Source of the DNA: Rhizobium albus
Lineage (GTDB): Bacteria > Pseudomonadota > Alphaproteobacteria > Rhizobiales > Rhizobiaceae
NCBI GenBank assembly: GCA_030160035.1
Contig: BSNO01000001.1
Span: forward strand, 248,001 to 312,000
DNA length: 64,000 nucleotides
Direction of reading: 5' to 3'
Made by a program: the position numbers and the translations under genes. Under the pieces are notes generated by a model. It saw nothing but the letters and a program-made list of their open reading frames with translations, was not told the origin of the DNA and made no database searches. Positions 16,873-26,420 of the stretch are shown piece after piece (within the stretch, counting starts at the first letter, position 1; each line of letters begins with the position of its first letter).

Positions 16873-18573
16873 CTATTCGTCGCGCAGCTTGCGGCGCAGG
16901 ATCTTGCCGACATTGGTCTTCGGCAGTTCGTCGCGGAACTCCACGTATTTTGGGCGCTTGTAGTTGGTCAGGCCTTCCGCGCAGTGCTTCTTCACGTCTT
17001 CTTCGGTCAGCGACGCATCCTTCTTGACGACGTAGAGCTTCACGACCTCACCGGAGTGCTCGTCCGGTAGGCCGATGGCGGCTGCTTCGACGATGCCGGG
17101 GTGGGACACGGCGACTTCCTCGACCTCGTTCGGATAGACGTTGAAGCCGGAGACGAGGATCATGTCCTTCTTTCGGTCGACGATCTTGGTGTAGCCGTCC
17201 TCGTCCATGTAGCCCATGTCGCCGGAGCGGAAGAAGCCATCCGACGTCATCACCTTGGCGGTCTCGTCGTCGCGCTGCCAATAACCCTTCATGACCTGCG
17301 GGCCGCGGATGCAGATTTCGCCGACGTCGCCGATGCCGAGATCCTTGCCGTCCTCGTCGCGGATGGCGATATCCGTGGAGGGCAGGGGCAGGCCGATCGT
17401 GCCGGTGAATTCTGCCCGATCGAAGCGGTTCGCGGTGGCGACCGGCGAGGTTTCGGAAAGGCCGTAACCTTCCGAGATCGGGCAGTTGGTCAACTGATGC
17501 CAGCGCTCGGCCACCGGACGCTGCACGGCCATGCCGCCGCCGAGCGTCAGGATGAGGTTGCTGAAGTCGAGCTTCTTGAAATCGTCGTTGTTGAGCAGCG
17601 CATTGAAGAGCGTGTTGAGGCCCGGGAAGATGTGGACCTCATATTTCGCAAGCTCCTTGACGAAGCCCGGAATATCGCGCGGATTGGGGATCAGGATGTT
17701 CTGCGCGCCCTGATCGATGCCCATGATCGCGTTCACCGTCAGCGCGAAGATGTGGTAGAGCGGCAGCGCGCAGACGAAGACCAGCCGATCCGGCCGCTCC
17801 TTGTTGAGGAAGGCCGCCTGCAGCCAGAGATTGATCTGGGCACCGTTCGACAGCACGTTCGAATGGCTGAGAACCGCGCCCTTGGAAACGCCCGTCGTCC
17901 CGCCGGTATATTGCAGGAAGGCGATATCGTCCGGCTTGACCTTGGCGGGCGTGAAGGCCTTGCTGCGCCCTTCGGAAAGCGCGGTCTTGAAGGGAATGTG
18001 GCCGGGCAGGTTCCAGGCCGGCACCATCTTCTTCACCTTGCGAACCACGAGGTTCACGACGTGGCCCTTGAGGCCCATCATGTCGCCCATGGTTGCGACG
18101 CAGACGTGCTTGACGTCTGTCTTGGCGACCACTTCCTGCAGCGTGTGGGCGAAGTTTTCGAGGATAATGATCGCCTTGGCGCCGGAATCCTTCAGCTGAT
18201 GCTGGAGTTCGCGCGGCGTATAGAGCGGATTGACGTTCACGACGACGAAGCCCGCGCGCAGCACGGCTGCAATGGCTACGGGGTTCTGCAGAATGTTCGG
18301 CATCATCACGGCGACGCGGTCGCCCTGCTTCAGGCCCTTGCTTTGCAGCCATGCACCGAGCGCGGCGGAATGGGTGTCAAGATCGGCATAGCTGATGGAC
18401 TTGCCCATGCAGGTGAAGGCTGGCCGCTCGGCAAAACGCTTGCATGCGGTTTCGATCAACTCGCCGATGGAGGCGTAGGCCAGTGGCCCGATGTCAGCCG
18501 GCGTGCCCGGCGGATAGGAGTTAAGCCAGAGCTTGGCGGAGTTCTGGTCGGTTGTCCTGATATTTTGTTCCAC
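16873..18573 (-). CDS. fadD: Long-chain fatty acid--CoA ligase
   Basis: A 566-residue adenylate-forming ligase activating fatty acids to acyl-CoA for beta-oxidation. Motifs: P-loop YTGGTTGVSKGAVLSH, GYGLSETSP, FRSGDMGYMDEDGY, the FadD block KDMILVSGFNVYPNEVEE and the catalytic lysine in NVGKILRRKL. The frame is open to 18681, but GTG at 18571-18573 has GGGAGG at ideal spacing and gives the usual FadD length, so I start there. Its promoter region holds a GACGT-TT-ACGTC-type palindrome. Confidence 0.94.
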   Translation of the reverse strand: MEQNIRTTDQNSAKLWLNSYPPGTPADIGPLAYASIGELIETACKRFAERPAFTCMGKSISYADLDTHSAALGAWLQSKGLKQGDRVAVMMPNILQNPVAIAAVLRAGFVVVNVNPLYTPRELQHQLKDSGAKAIIILENFAHTLQEVVAKTDVKHVCVATMGDMMGLKGHVVNLVVRKVKKMVPAWNLPGHIPFKTALSEGRSKAFTPAKVKPDDIAFLQYTGGTTGVSKGAVLSHSNVLSNGAQINLWLQAAFLNKERPDRLVFVCALPLYHIFALTVNAIMGIDQGAQNILIPNPRDIPGFVKELAKYEVHIFPGLNTLFNALLNNDDFKKLDFSNLILTLGGGMAVQRPVAERWHQLTNCPISEGYGLSETSPVATANRFDRAEFTGTIGLPLPSTDIAIRDEDGKDLGIGDVGEICIRGPQVMKGYWQRDDETAKVMTSDGFFRSGDMGYMDEDGYTKIVDRKKDMILVSGFNVYPNEVEEVAVSHPGIVEAAAIGLPDEHSGEVVKLYVVKKDASLTEEDVKKHCAEGLTNYKRPKYVEFRDELPKTNVGKILRRKLRDE

Positions 18574-18706
18574 GATGCCCTCCCGGTATCTTGTGGTCTT
18601 TTTGGCATTCCCCTCAAACCTCGGCGCCGTCCCACGCTGGTTTGTGAGGCTAGCAGGATTTGCCGGGTGTGACACCCGCACCGTCCGCGCTAATTAATCT
18701 GACTTT

Positions 18707-18718
18707 GACGTAAACGTC
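18707..18718. promoter_or_regulatory. GACGTAAACGTC palindrome upstream of fadD
   Basis: A GACGT-AA-ACGTC near-perfect inverted repeat lies about 135 bases before the fadD start, in the space shared with the imu operon. MerR-type regulators of fatty acid and branched-chain acid breakdown (LiuR and relatives) use ACGTAAAC-containing palindromes, so control of fadD is plausible but unproven. Confidence 0.35.
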
Positions 18719-18757
18719 GCCCGCGCGCAACTGTCTGAAACAGGGCCGGCGAGGTTG

Positions 18758-18803
18758 TTGACTCTTTGCTGAAGCTGAGTCCTAAATAGAACATAGCATG
18801 AAC
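18758..18803 (+). promoter_or_regulatory. SOS-controlled promoter of imuA-imuB-dnaE2
   Basis: GAAC-ATAGCAT-GAAC at 18789-18803 is an exact copy of the alphaproteobacterial LexA box (GAAC-N7-GAAC direct repeat). A candidate -35 TTGACT (18758-18763) and -10 TAAATA (18783-18788) lie just before it with a slightly long 19-base spacer, so LexA would cover the start site. The first gene begins about 40 bases downstream. Confidence 0.85.
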
Positions 18804-18843
18804 ATTGAAATTGACCTCCAACCGACGATCGAGCCTGATCTCC

Positions 18844-19689
18844 ATGTCTTCCACCCTTTCCCAGCTCAAGCGGCAACTGGCTGCACTGGAACCGGCGCGA
18901 TCGCCGGGAGAGAAAGGCTTTACGCTTGGCCTCGATCAGGTCGATGCAGCGTTGGGTGGTGGGCTTCCGCGGGGGTGCCTGCACGAAGTTTTTGCCCATG
19001 AAGTGGGTGATGCGGGTGCGAGCGCCGGGTTTGCGCTTGCGCTTGCCCTGCGCGCTGCCGGAGAGGGGCGGCACATCGTCTGGGTGCGGCATGCATTTGC
19101 GGTGCTGGAGCAGGGCGATCTCTATGCGCCCGGCCTTGCGCAGTTCGGCATCGATCCGGACCGGGTTCTGCTGATCTCGGCAAAAAGCGAAACGATGGTG
19201 CTGCGGGCAGGGCTTGAGGCCTTGCGGTCCCCGGCTCTTGGCGCCGTTCTCCTGGAAATCTGGGGCAAGGCAGGGTTTCTCGACCTGACAGCCAGCCGCC
19301 GCATGATGCTGGCGGCCTCACGTTCCGGCGTGACGGGTTTCATCCTTCGGGCGGCGGGGCAGCCGCAGCCCAGTTCTTCACTCACCCGATGGCAGGTAAG
19401 GGCGGCACCCTCGGTGGGGCTTGCGGCCGGGGCACCGTCCAATCCTGTCTTCGATATTCTTCTGGACCGTCATCGCGCCGGCATTGCGGGCGGGCGCTGG
19501 CATTTGGAGTGGAACCGTGACCGCAAAAGCTTCGATCTCTCCGCAGCACAGCCTGCCCGTTTCGACGAGCCCCTCGCAACACCCAAGCGAAGCGCCGCAA
19601 AGCCGCTTCCTGGCTCTGTGGTTTCCCTTCCTGTCGACCGACCGGCTGCATCGCCAGAAGACCAGAAGGCCTTCCGCAAGACAGGCTGA
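18844..19689 (+). CDS. imuA: ImuA, SOS mutagenesis accessory protein (RecA-like)
   Basis: A 281-residue RecA/SulA-like protein: LDQVDAALGGGLPRGCLHEVFA, HIVWVRHAFAVLEQGDLY and the following blocks match ImuA, which works with ImuB and DnaE2 in error-prone translesion synthesis after DNA damage. A TTG at 18805 is in frame, but it sits at the LexA box; ATG at 18844 gives MSSTLSQLKRQLAALE, the usual ImuA start. No strong ribosome site is visible. The C-terminal tail (about 50 residues) overlaps the ImuB reading frame. Confidence 0.88.
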   Translation: MSSTLSQLKRQLAALEPARSPGEKGFTLGLDQVDAALGGGLPRGCLHEVFAHEVGDAGASAGFALALALRAAGEGRHIVWVRHAFAVLEQGDLYAPGLAQFGIDPDRVLLISAKSETMVLRAGLEALRSPALGAVLLEIWGKAGFLDLTASRRMMLAASRSGVTGFILRAAGQPQPSSSLTRWQVRAAPSVGLAAGAPSNPVFDILLDRHRAGIAGGRWHLEWNRDRKSFDLSAAQPARFDEPLATPKRSAAKPLPGSVVSLPVDRPAASPEDQKAFRKTG

Positions 19690-21190
19690 AGACGCGCCGA
19701 AAGAGAAAAGTAGCAGCCTGTCCAAGCCTCTCGTCATCGTCGAGAAGGTGAAGGGCGCCTTGCGTCTTGCCGCCGCCGACCCGGCGGCACGGGCGCTAGG
19801 CCTCTCGCCCGGGCTCACGCTTGCCGATGCGCGTGCGCGCGTGCCCGATATCGAGGTGTGCGAGACGGCGCCGGAAGCCGACCGGCGCATGCTGGAACGG
19901 CTCGCCGATGCCTGCGACCGCTTCACGCCGCTCGTCGGTTTCGATGGCAAGTGTCTCGATGGCACGGGAGGGCTCATGCTGGACATCGCCGGCTGCGTTC
20001 ATCTCTTCGGTGGTGAAGTGGCCATGCTGAAAGATATCGCGGGCAAGTTCGAAACGGCGGGCTTCAAGACCTTCGCTGCGATTGCCTCGGCGCCGGATAC
20101 GGCGCGCGCCATGGCGCAGTTCGGGTCAGGCGGTATCGTGGCTGAAGGCAGTGAAGAGCAGGCGGTGCGGCCCTTGCCCGTGGCCGCCCTTGGTCTTGGC
20201 GCGGAGGTCGAAAACGGGCTCGCCCGCGCCGGGCTCAGGAGCATCGGTGATGTCGCGGCGCGTCCGCGCGGACCGCTTGTCGCGCGCTTCGGGCCGGAAC
20301 TCGCCTACCGGCTCGATCTCGTGATGGGGCGGCGCCGCTCATCGATCACGCCGCGCCGCACGGTCGGTGACATCATCGTGGAAAAGCGGTTCGGCGAGCC
20401 GATCGGCTACGAGGAGGACATTCGGGCGTGCCTGCGCCACCTTGCGGGGCAGGCGGGAGAACTTCTGCAGGAGCGCGGCAAGGGCGGCCGGCTTTTCGAG
20501 GCGGCTTTCTTCAGGGCCGACGGCAAGGTGACGCGCATTCCGGTGGAAACGGCACGGCCTTCGCGCGATCCCGCAGCGTTGATGCGCCTTTACGATGCCA
20601 AGCTCGAGGGGCTTGCCGATCCGCTGGATCCCGGCTTCGGCTTCGATCTGATCCGCCTGTCGGTCATCTTCAGCGAAACGCTCGTTCCCGAGGCGCAGGA
20701 GCTTTCGTCGAAAGGCGTTCCGACCGAAGAGGCGAGCGAGTTGGTGGAGCGCCTGAGTGCCCGGTTTACGCCCGAGCAGGTGGTGCGCTTCGTTTCGCGC
20801 GATACGCATATTCCCGAACGTGCCGCCGAAGCCATTCCGGCATTGTCGTCGGAGCAGTCGGCGATCACATGGGTGGTGCAGGACAGTGGTGAGCCGCCCT
20901 TGCGTCCGCTTTTTCTCTTCACGCCGCCCCATGCGATCGACGTTACCGCCTCGGTTCCGGATGGCCCGCCGCATCGCTTCTTCTGGCGCCGGGTCGAGCA
21001 TGCGATCGTCAAGGCGGAAGGTCCTGAGCGCATTGCGCAGGAGTGGTGGCGCGATGCCGGACAGGCGATGACACGCGATTATTTCCGGCTCGAGGATACC
21101 GCCGGGCGCCGGTTCTGGGTCTATCGCGAAGGGCTCTACGGGATGGAAGTCACCAATCCGCGCTGGTTCCTGCATGGGATCTTCGCATGA
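19517..21190 (+). CDS. imuB: ImuB, Y-family polymerase-like SOS protein
   Basis: A 557-residue Y-family (DinB-like) polymerase relative. The conserved core begins RFLALWFPFLSTDRL and continues with PLVIVEKVKGALRLAAAD, GLSPGLTLADARARVP and GLMLDIAGCVHLFGG. As in other ImuB proteins, the catalytic acidic residues of the DinB palm (the first Asp and the S-D-E) are not visible, so it likely bridges the clamp, ImuA and DnaE2 rather than polymerising. GTG at 19517 has GGAG seven bases upstream and overlaps imuA by 173 bases; the frame opens further to 19421. Its stop overlaps dnaE2 by ATGA. Confidence 0.88.
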   Translation: MTAKASISPQHSLPVSTSPSQHPSEAPQSRFLALWFPFLSTDRLHRQKTRRPSARQAEDAPKEKSSSLSKPLVIVEKVKGALRLAAADPAARALGLSPGLTLADARARVPDIEVCETAPEADRRMLERLADACDRFTPLVGFDGKCLDGTGGLMLDIAGCVHLFGGEVAMLKDIAGKFETAGFKTFAAIASAPDTARAMAQFGSGGIVAEGSEEQAVRPLPVAALGLGAEVENGLARAGLRSIGDVAARPRGPLVARFGPELAYRLDLVMGRRRSSITPRRTVGDIIVEKRFGEPIGYEEDIRACLRHLAGQAGELLQERGKGGRLFEAAFFRADGKVTRIPVETARPSRDPAALMRLYDAKLEGLADPLDPGFGFDLIRLSVIFSETLVPEAQELSSKGVPTEEASELVERLSARFTPEQVVRFVSRDTHIPERAAEAIPALSSEQSAITWVVQDSGEPPLRPLFLFTPPHAIDVTASVPDGPPHRFFWRRVEHAIVKAEGPERIAQEWWRDAGQAMTRDYFRLEDTAGRRFWVYREGLYGMEVTNPRWFLHGIFA

Positions 21191-24100
21191 TGCGGTACGG
21201 CGAACTTGCGGTCTCCACCAATTTCTCCTTTCTGCGCGGGGCCTCCCATCCGCATGAATTCATCACCCGCGCGCTTGAACTCGGTTATGCGGGCATCGGC
21301 ATCGCCGATTGCAACACGGTGGCGGGGGTCGTCCGTGCCTATAGCGCTCTCAACGAGCTGAATTCCGATTATGCCGCTCAGTATGGAAAGGGTGCCAGGC
21401 TCGATTTCAAGCTGGTGGTCGGCGCCCGGCTCGTCTTCGCCGACGGCACGCCCGACATTCTCGCCTATCCGGAAAACCGGGCCGGTTGGGGCAGGCTTTG
21501 CCGGCTTTTGACGAAGGGCAAGATGGGCGACACGAAGAAGGGCGATTGCATCCTGAGCTTTACCGATCTCCTGTCGCTTTCGGCCGATCTTCTGTTCATC
21601 GTCATGCCGCCCGATCAGCTTGACCAGGTGGAAGCCACGCTTGCGCAGCTTTCACGCGCGGCGCCCGGCTCCATCTGGCTCGGCGCGGCCATGGGTCGTC
21701 GAGGGGATGACCGGCGCCGCCTCGTCGCCCTGAAGTCTCTGGCCGATGCGGCGCGCGTGCCGCTGATGGCGCTCAACGATGTGCTTTATCATGCCCATGA
21801 ACGCCGCCCCCTGCAGGATGTGCTCACCTGCATTCGCGAGAAGACGACGATCGAGGCGGCCGGCCGCCTGCTTCAGGAAAATGCGGAGCGCTATCTGAAG
21901 CCACCGCCCGAGATGCAGCGGCTCTTTCGCGATTGCCCGGAGGCCATCGCCGAAACGACGGACTTTCTGGCCCGCATCGATTTTTCGCTCGATCAGTTGA
22001 AATACGAGTACCCGGACGAACCGGTGCCGCCCGGTAAGACGCCGCAGGGCTGGCTGGAGGAATTGACGTGGAAACATGCCGGCTGGGTCTATCCCGATGG
22101 CGTTCCGCCCAAGGTGGATGCGCTTCTGAAGCAGGAATTCGCGCTGATCGCGAAGCTCGATTACGCACGCTATTTTCTGACGATCCACGACATCGTGCAG
22201 TTTGCGCGCAACCGGGGCATTCTGTGCCAGGGCCGCGGATCTGCCGCCAATTCGGCGGTCTGTTTCGTGCTCGGCATTACCTCGGTCGATCCTGCGACCA
22301 GCAATCTTCTCTTTGCGCGCTTTCTGTCGGAGGAGCGTCGCGAGCCTCCGGATATCGATGTCGACTTCGAGCATGAGCGGCGCGAAGAGGTCATCCAGCA
22401 CCTTTATGAGCGCTATGGGCGGCTGCGCGCTGGTATCGCCGCAACCGTTATCCGCTATCGGCCGCGCAGCGCCATCCGCGAAGTCGGCAAGGTGTTCGGT
22501 CTGACCGACGACGTGACGGCCAGGCTCGGCGGCATGGTGTGGGGGAGCTTCGGCGACAGCATTCCCGAAAGCCATGTGCGCCAGGCTGGGCTCGATCCGC
22601 ACAATCCCGTCATCGCCCGCGCGCTCGATTTCGCTCGCCAGCTTCTCACCTTTCCACGCCACCTCTCGCAGCATGTGGGCGGATTCGTGCTGACCAACGG
22701 GCGGCTCGACGAGACGGTGCCGATCGGCAATGCGGCGATGGAGGATCGCACCTTTATCGAGTGGGACAAGGACGATATCGACGAACTCGGGCTGATGAAG
22801 GTCGATGTGCTGGCGCTCGGCATGCTGACCTGCATTCGCAAATGCTTCGACCTGATCCGGTTGCACGAGGGCAGGGATCTCGATCTCGCCGCCATCAAGC
22901 ACGATGACGGTGTCTATCGCATGCTGCAGAAGGGCGATTCCATCGGCGTCTTCCAGGTGGAAAGCCGGGCGCAGATCAACATGCTGCCGCGCCTCAAGCC
23001 GAAAGAGTTCTACGATCTCGTCATCCAGGTGGCGATCGTGCGGCCCGGGCCGATCCAGGGCGACATGGTTCATCCCTATCTGAGACGGCGCGACGGACTT
23101 GAGGAGGTGCATTTTCCTTCGCCCGCCCCGCCGCATGATCCGGACGAGCTCAAGCATGTTCTTTCCCGCACATTGGGAGTGCCGCTTTTCCAGGAACAGG
23201 CGATGCAGCTGGCGATCACGGCGGCGGAATTTACGCCGGACCAGGCGAACGGGTTGCGCAAGGCGATGGCAACCTTCCGCCACAACGGCACGATCGGCCG
23301 TTTCGAGGAAATGATGGTGGATGGCATGGCGCGGCGCGGTTACGACCGGGATTTTGCCGAGCGCTGCTTTGCGCAGATCAAGGGTTTCGGCGAGTATGGG
23401 TTTCCCGAAAGCCACGCGGCTTCCTTCGCACGCCTCGTCTATGTCTCGGCGTGGATCAAGCACCACTATCCGGCGGTCTTCGCCTGTGGGCTCCTCAATT
23501 CCCAGCCCATGGGCTTTTACGCCCCGGCGCAGATCGTGCGCGATGCGCGCGAGCATGGCGTCGAAGTGCGGCCGGTGGACGTGAATTACAGCCACCACGA
23601 CAACACGCTGGAGCGGGCGGCGAATGGCAAACTCGCCCTGCGCATCGGCTTTCGGCAGATGGATGGGTTTCGCGAGGACTGGTCGCAAGCGCTCGTTTTC
23701 CAGCGTGGCCGTGGTTACGCGAGCATCGAGGCTCTGTGGCATGGGGTCGAGCTCGAACACCGCGCGCTGAAGGGCCTGGCCGATGCCGATGCATTCCGGT
23801 CGATCGGCGTCGATCGGCGTGATGCGCTGTGGGCCGTGCGGCGATTGCCGGAAGATCGGCCGCTGCCGCTCTTTGCCGCGGCCGCACAGCAGGAACTCGG
23901 GTTTGAGCAACCCTCCCGCCTGCCGCCCATGCCGCTCGCCGAACAGGTCGTTGCCGATTATCAGACCGTGAAACTCTCGCTCAAGGCGCATCCGATCGCT
24001 TTTCTGCGCGAGCGATTTCGCAGCGAAGGCATCATCTCCTGCGCTCAGTCAGGGGAAATGCCGGACCGTGCGTTCGTCAAGGTTGCGGGGGTGGTTCTGG

Positions 24101-24459
24101 TGCGCCAACGGCCTGGCAAGGGCAACGCGATCTTCATGACGCTTGAGGACGAGACGGGCGTCGCCAATACGCTTTTATGGTCGCGGCTTTTCGACAGGTA
24201 TCGTCGCGCCGTTATGAGCGCAAAGCTCGTCGTGGTCGAAGCCCAGATCCAAAGAAGCAAGGAAGGCGTTGTGCATCTCATGGTCACTGCCGTGCATGAC
24301 CGCACGGGAGATCTCGCGATGCTGTCCGATGTCCATTCCGCCAGCATCGAATTGTCACGCGCCGATGAGGTTACCCACCCAACTTATACCCGCCAGGGCG
24401 AGGGCGGGCGCCACCCGCGCAATGTGCGGATCATACCGAAGTCACGCGACTTTCATTGA
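21187..24459 (+). CDS. dnaE2: Error-prone DNA polymerase DnaE2
   Basis: A 1090-residue C-family polymerase. It has an N-terminal PHP domain (RYGELAVSTNFSFLRGASHP), palm motifs (GRGSAANSAVCFVLGIT; EPPDIDVDFEHERREEVI with catalytic aspartates), GVPLFQEQAMQLAI, GFPESHAASFARLVY and a C-terminal OB-type segment (VLVRQRPGKGNAIFMTLED). The shorter length and partner genes distinguish it from replicative DnaE1. ATG at 21187 overlaps the imuB stop. With ImuA/ImuB it performs mutagenic bypass of lesions and is under LexA control. Confidence 0.95.
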   Translation: MMRYGELAVSTNFSFLRGASHPHEFITRALELGYAGIGIADCNTVAGVVRAYSALNELNSDYAAQYGKGARLDFKLVVGARLVFADGTPDILAYPENRAGWGRLCRLLTKGKMGDTKKGDCILSFTDLLSLSADLLFIVMPPDQLDQVEATLAQLSRAAPGSIWLGAAMGRRGDDRRRLVALKSLADAARVPLMALNDVLYHAHERRPLQDVLTCIREKTTIEAAGRLLQENAERYLKPPPEMQRLFRDCPEAIAETTDFLARIDFSLDQLKYEYPDEPVPPGKTPQGWLEELTWKHAGWVYPDGVPPKVDALLKQEFALIAKLDYARYFLTIHDIVQFARNRGILCQGRGSAANSAVCFVLGITSVDPATSNLLFARFLSEERREPPDIDVDFEHERREEVIQHLYERYGRLRAGIAATVIRYRPRSAIREVGKVFGLTDDVTARLGGMVWGSFGDSIPESHVRQAGLDPHNPVIARALDFARQLLTFPRHLSQHVGGFVLTNGRLDETVPIGNAAMEDRTFIEWDKDDIDELGLMKVDVLALGMLTCIRKCFDLIRLHEGRDLDLAAIKHDDGVYRMLQKGDSIGVFQVESRAQINMLPRLKPKEFYDLVIQVAIVRPGPIQGDMVHPYLRRRDGLEEVHFPSPAPPHDPDELKHVLSRTLGVPLFQEQAMQLAITAAEFTPDQANGLRKAMATFRHNGTIGRFEEMMVDGMARRGYDRDFAERCFAQIKGFGEYGFPESHAASFARLVYVSAWIKHHYPAVFACGLLNSQPMGFYAPAQIVRDAREHGVEVRPVDVNYSHHDNTLERAANGKLALRIGFRQMDGFREDWSQALVFQRGRGYASIEALWHGVELEHRALKGLADADAFRSIGVDRRDALWAVRRLPEDRPLPLFAAAAQQELGFEQPSRLPPMPLAEQVVADYQTVKLSLKAHPIAFLRERFRSEGIISCAQSGEMPDRAFVKVAGVVLVRQRPGKGNAIFMTLEDETGVANTLLWSRLFDRYRRAVMSAKLVVVEAQIQRSKEGVVHLMVTAVHDRTGDLAMLSDVHSASIELSRADEVTHPTYTRQGEGGRHPRNVRIIPKSRDFH

Positions 24460-24491
24460 CATGAATATCGGCAGGGATCACACGCCACAGA

Positions 24492-25742
24492 CTATTTCGA
24501 CGAAATCCGCGCACTTGCTTTCGTGGTCGCAGAGGCTGGTGACGCTGCCATGGTATTGCCAACCGCCACGGCCTCGCCTGCACCGAAGAACTTGTCACGC
24601 TCCCGCCAGATCGCCGGCAAGGCGAGCAGACCGATCGAGACGACCGCGATCACCGTCTTCGTAAGCTGCGACAGCTCCGGCGTGCGCTGGTCCACATAAT
24701 AGACTGCGTAGACGATCACGACGTGCCAGACATAAACCTGAAGGGAGTGACGGCCGAGCAGCTGCAGGAAGCGAAGGGTGAAGACCCAGATCAGTCCCTC
24801 GGCCACAGCACGCACCACAGCATTGGAGTGACGCGGGCCCGCGATCAGGAGCCATGCCATACCGAAGGCGACGGCGATGAAGTTGACGAGATAAACCGGG
24901 CCGAAATCGGCGCGCACTTCGAGCGAGGCGAACTTGCCGATCATGAAGTCCGGCATGAATCCGTGTGCTGTAGCAACGCGCAGCGGCAAGAAGAACAGTA
25001 CGGTGAGCAGTGCGACTTTCGGCCAAAAGGTCTTTTCCGGTGCGAAGATCGCCGTCCAATCGATCTTCTTCTGCGCCGTGAGCGTGCCAAGGACCAGCGC
25101 TGTGAAGAAGACGATCTGCCAGCCCATCATGTTGAAGCTGACGCGCACGCCCTGTTCGTCCGAGCCTTCAACCAAGGTATCGAGCGGTACCGTGACCAGG
25201 CGGTGAACGCCGAGCTGCGCGGCAAACCAGACCAGGAATGAGCCCACCATCACGGTGCGCCACTGCCCCTTGAGCGTCAGCCAGATGAGGGCGGGCGCGA
25301 AGAGGAGGTAGACCGTGTATTGCGGCAGGATGTCCATGAAAGTCGGCTGGAAGATGAACGTCGCTATGGCGGCCAGCCGAAGCGGATCGCTGAAATTGGT
25401 ATCGCCCAGCCAGTTCCACCAGGCTTCGTGGCCACCCGGCAGCACCATCCGCACGAGCAGCACGGCAAGAATAAGCCCCATGGCGTAGCGGTAGAGTTCG
25501 AACGCGCGCGAATAGACTTTGCGCGATCCTTCATCCTTGCCGTATTTCAGCATCTTCCGGGCATAGACCAGGCCGATCAGCAGGCCCGACAGAAACACAA
25601 AACCCTGAGCGTCTTCGACAAACGCCAGTTGGCGATGGTTGATCTCGACCAGCCAATACCCACCGATGAAGACGAGGTGGTTGATCAGCATGAAAACGAG
25701 GAAGTAGCCCCGCATTCCATCAATGATATCGAGGCGTTTCAC
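24492..25742 (-). CDS. OpgC-domain membrane protein (glucan succinyltransferase-like)
   Basis: A 416-residue polytopic membrane protein with about ten hydrophobic segments. It starts VKRLDIIDGMRGYFLVFMLINHL, the first helix of OpgC/acyltransferase-3-type proteins, and holds WWNWLGD, QPTFMDILPQYTVYLLFAPAL and LLGRHSLQVYVWHV, typical of the OpgC family, which adds succinyl or similar groups to periplasmic glucans. The frame opens to 25853, but GTG at 25740-25742 starts at the conserved region with AAGG upstream. It converges with dnaE2; no glucan synthase genes are near, so the substrate is unknown. Confidence 0.85.
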   Translation of the reverse strand: MKRLDIIDGMRGYFLVFMLINHLVFIGGYWLVEINHRQLAFVEDAQGFVFLSGLLIGLVYARKMLKYGKDEGSRKVYSRAFELYRYAMGLILAVLLVRMVLPGGHEAWWNWLGDTNFSDPLRLAAIATFIFQPTFMDILPQYTVYLLFAPALIWLTLKGQWRTVMVGSFLVWFAAQLGVHRLVTVPLDTLVEGSDEQGVRVSFNMMGWQIVFFTALVLGTLTAQKKIDWTAIFAPEKTFWPKVALLTVLFFLPLRVATAHGFMPDFMIGKFASLEVRADFGPVYLVNFIAVAFGMAWLLIAGPRHSNAVVRAVAEGLIWVFTLRFLQLLGRHSLQVYVWHVVIVYAVYYVDQRTPELSQLTKTVIAVVSIGLLALPAIWRERDKFFGAGEAVAVGNTMAASPASATTKASARISSK

Positions 25743-25959
25743 GGGCGGATAACCTTGGTTGAGCGATGAGAGGCCGTTTGGCCGCTCACCAGGAACAACC
25801 ATGGACACCAATTCTGCGGACGCAACGAACTTCCATGGGAAAGGTTGCGGCAAAGCCGGACCGTTAGACGGCCCGGCGGGTCACGATCAGCGACTCGTTG
25901 CCTTTTTAGTTTATCGGAAGCTCAATAAGCGGCCAATCACGCTTGGCCGACGCGGCCGA

Positions 25960-26280
25960 TCATTCGACCGTGTAGCTGCCCGTCTCGCAAAGATCAGCGG
26001 CATCTTCCACGACGTCGCCGTCATCGAAGACCATGCGTAAATCGTAGTCACAGGCGGACCGGCCGTCGGCGATGGTGATCTGGACGCTCTGTCCGGAAGA
26101 GAGGACATCCGCGCCGAGAATATCCTCTTCCCAGTTCGATACATCGGTGGGGGAGGCGTAGAATTCCATCAACGTGAAATCGGTGTTGTTGTTCAGCGTG
26201 AAGACCAGATCTTCGGCTGATGCGGTGGTTGCCAATGCCAAAGACGCGAAAGCGGCTACGGACAGGACGGCGGACTTCAT
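25960..26280 (-). CDS. Small secreted protein of unknown function
   Basis: A 106-residue protein with a clear signal peptide (MKSAVLSVAAFASLALATTASA, cut before ED). The mature part is acidic and begins LVFTLNNNTDFTLMEFYASP, then DVSNWEEDILG, SGQSVQITI and CDYDLRMVFDDGD. The two cysteines (CDYD and LCETG) could form a disulfide. The pattern resembles small rhizobial periplasmic proteins built of beta-strands; I do not recognise a named family. GGGGAA precedes the ATG at 26280. The frame is open upstream to 26442 without support. Confidence 0.8.
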   Translation of the reverse strand: MKSAVLSVAAFASLALATTASAEDLVFTLNNNTDFTLMEFYASPTDVSNWEEDILGADVLSSGQSVQITIADGRSACDYDLRMVFDDGDVVEDAADLCETGSYTVE

Positions 26281-26420
26281 TGCAGTGTTCCCCAGGCGGC
26301 ACAGTGCCCCAACAGCCACGTGGAATACGCGGCCGTTCATCTCAATAGCCAAAGGCCGAAAACAGCACAATCGAGCCGAACACGCGATCCGAGTTGATGG
26401 TGAACGGGCGAGGGCAGGCG

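Noticed and set aside
17101-18672. Long plus-strand frame opposite fadD
   Set aside because: Repetitive Arg/Asp/Val composition and no domain; it mirrors fadD codons.
21652-23991. Long minus-strand open frame (about 780 codons) opposite dnaE2
   Set aside because: An antisense shadow caused by high GC; no family motif or ribosome site, and dnaE2 is clearly real.
25856-25876. CCGG-A-CCGT-TAG-ACGG-C-CCGG hairpin
   Set aside because: A central mismatch and no T-run; not strong enough to call a terminator.
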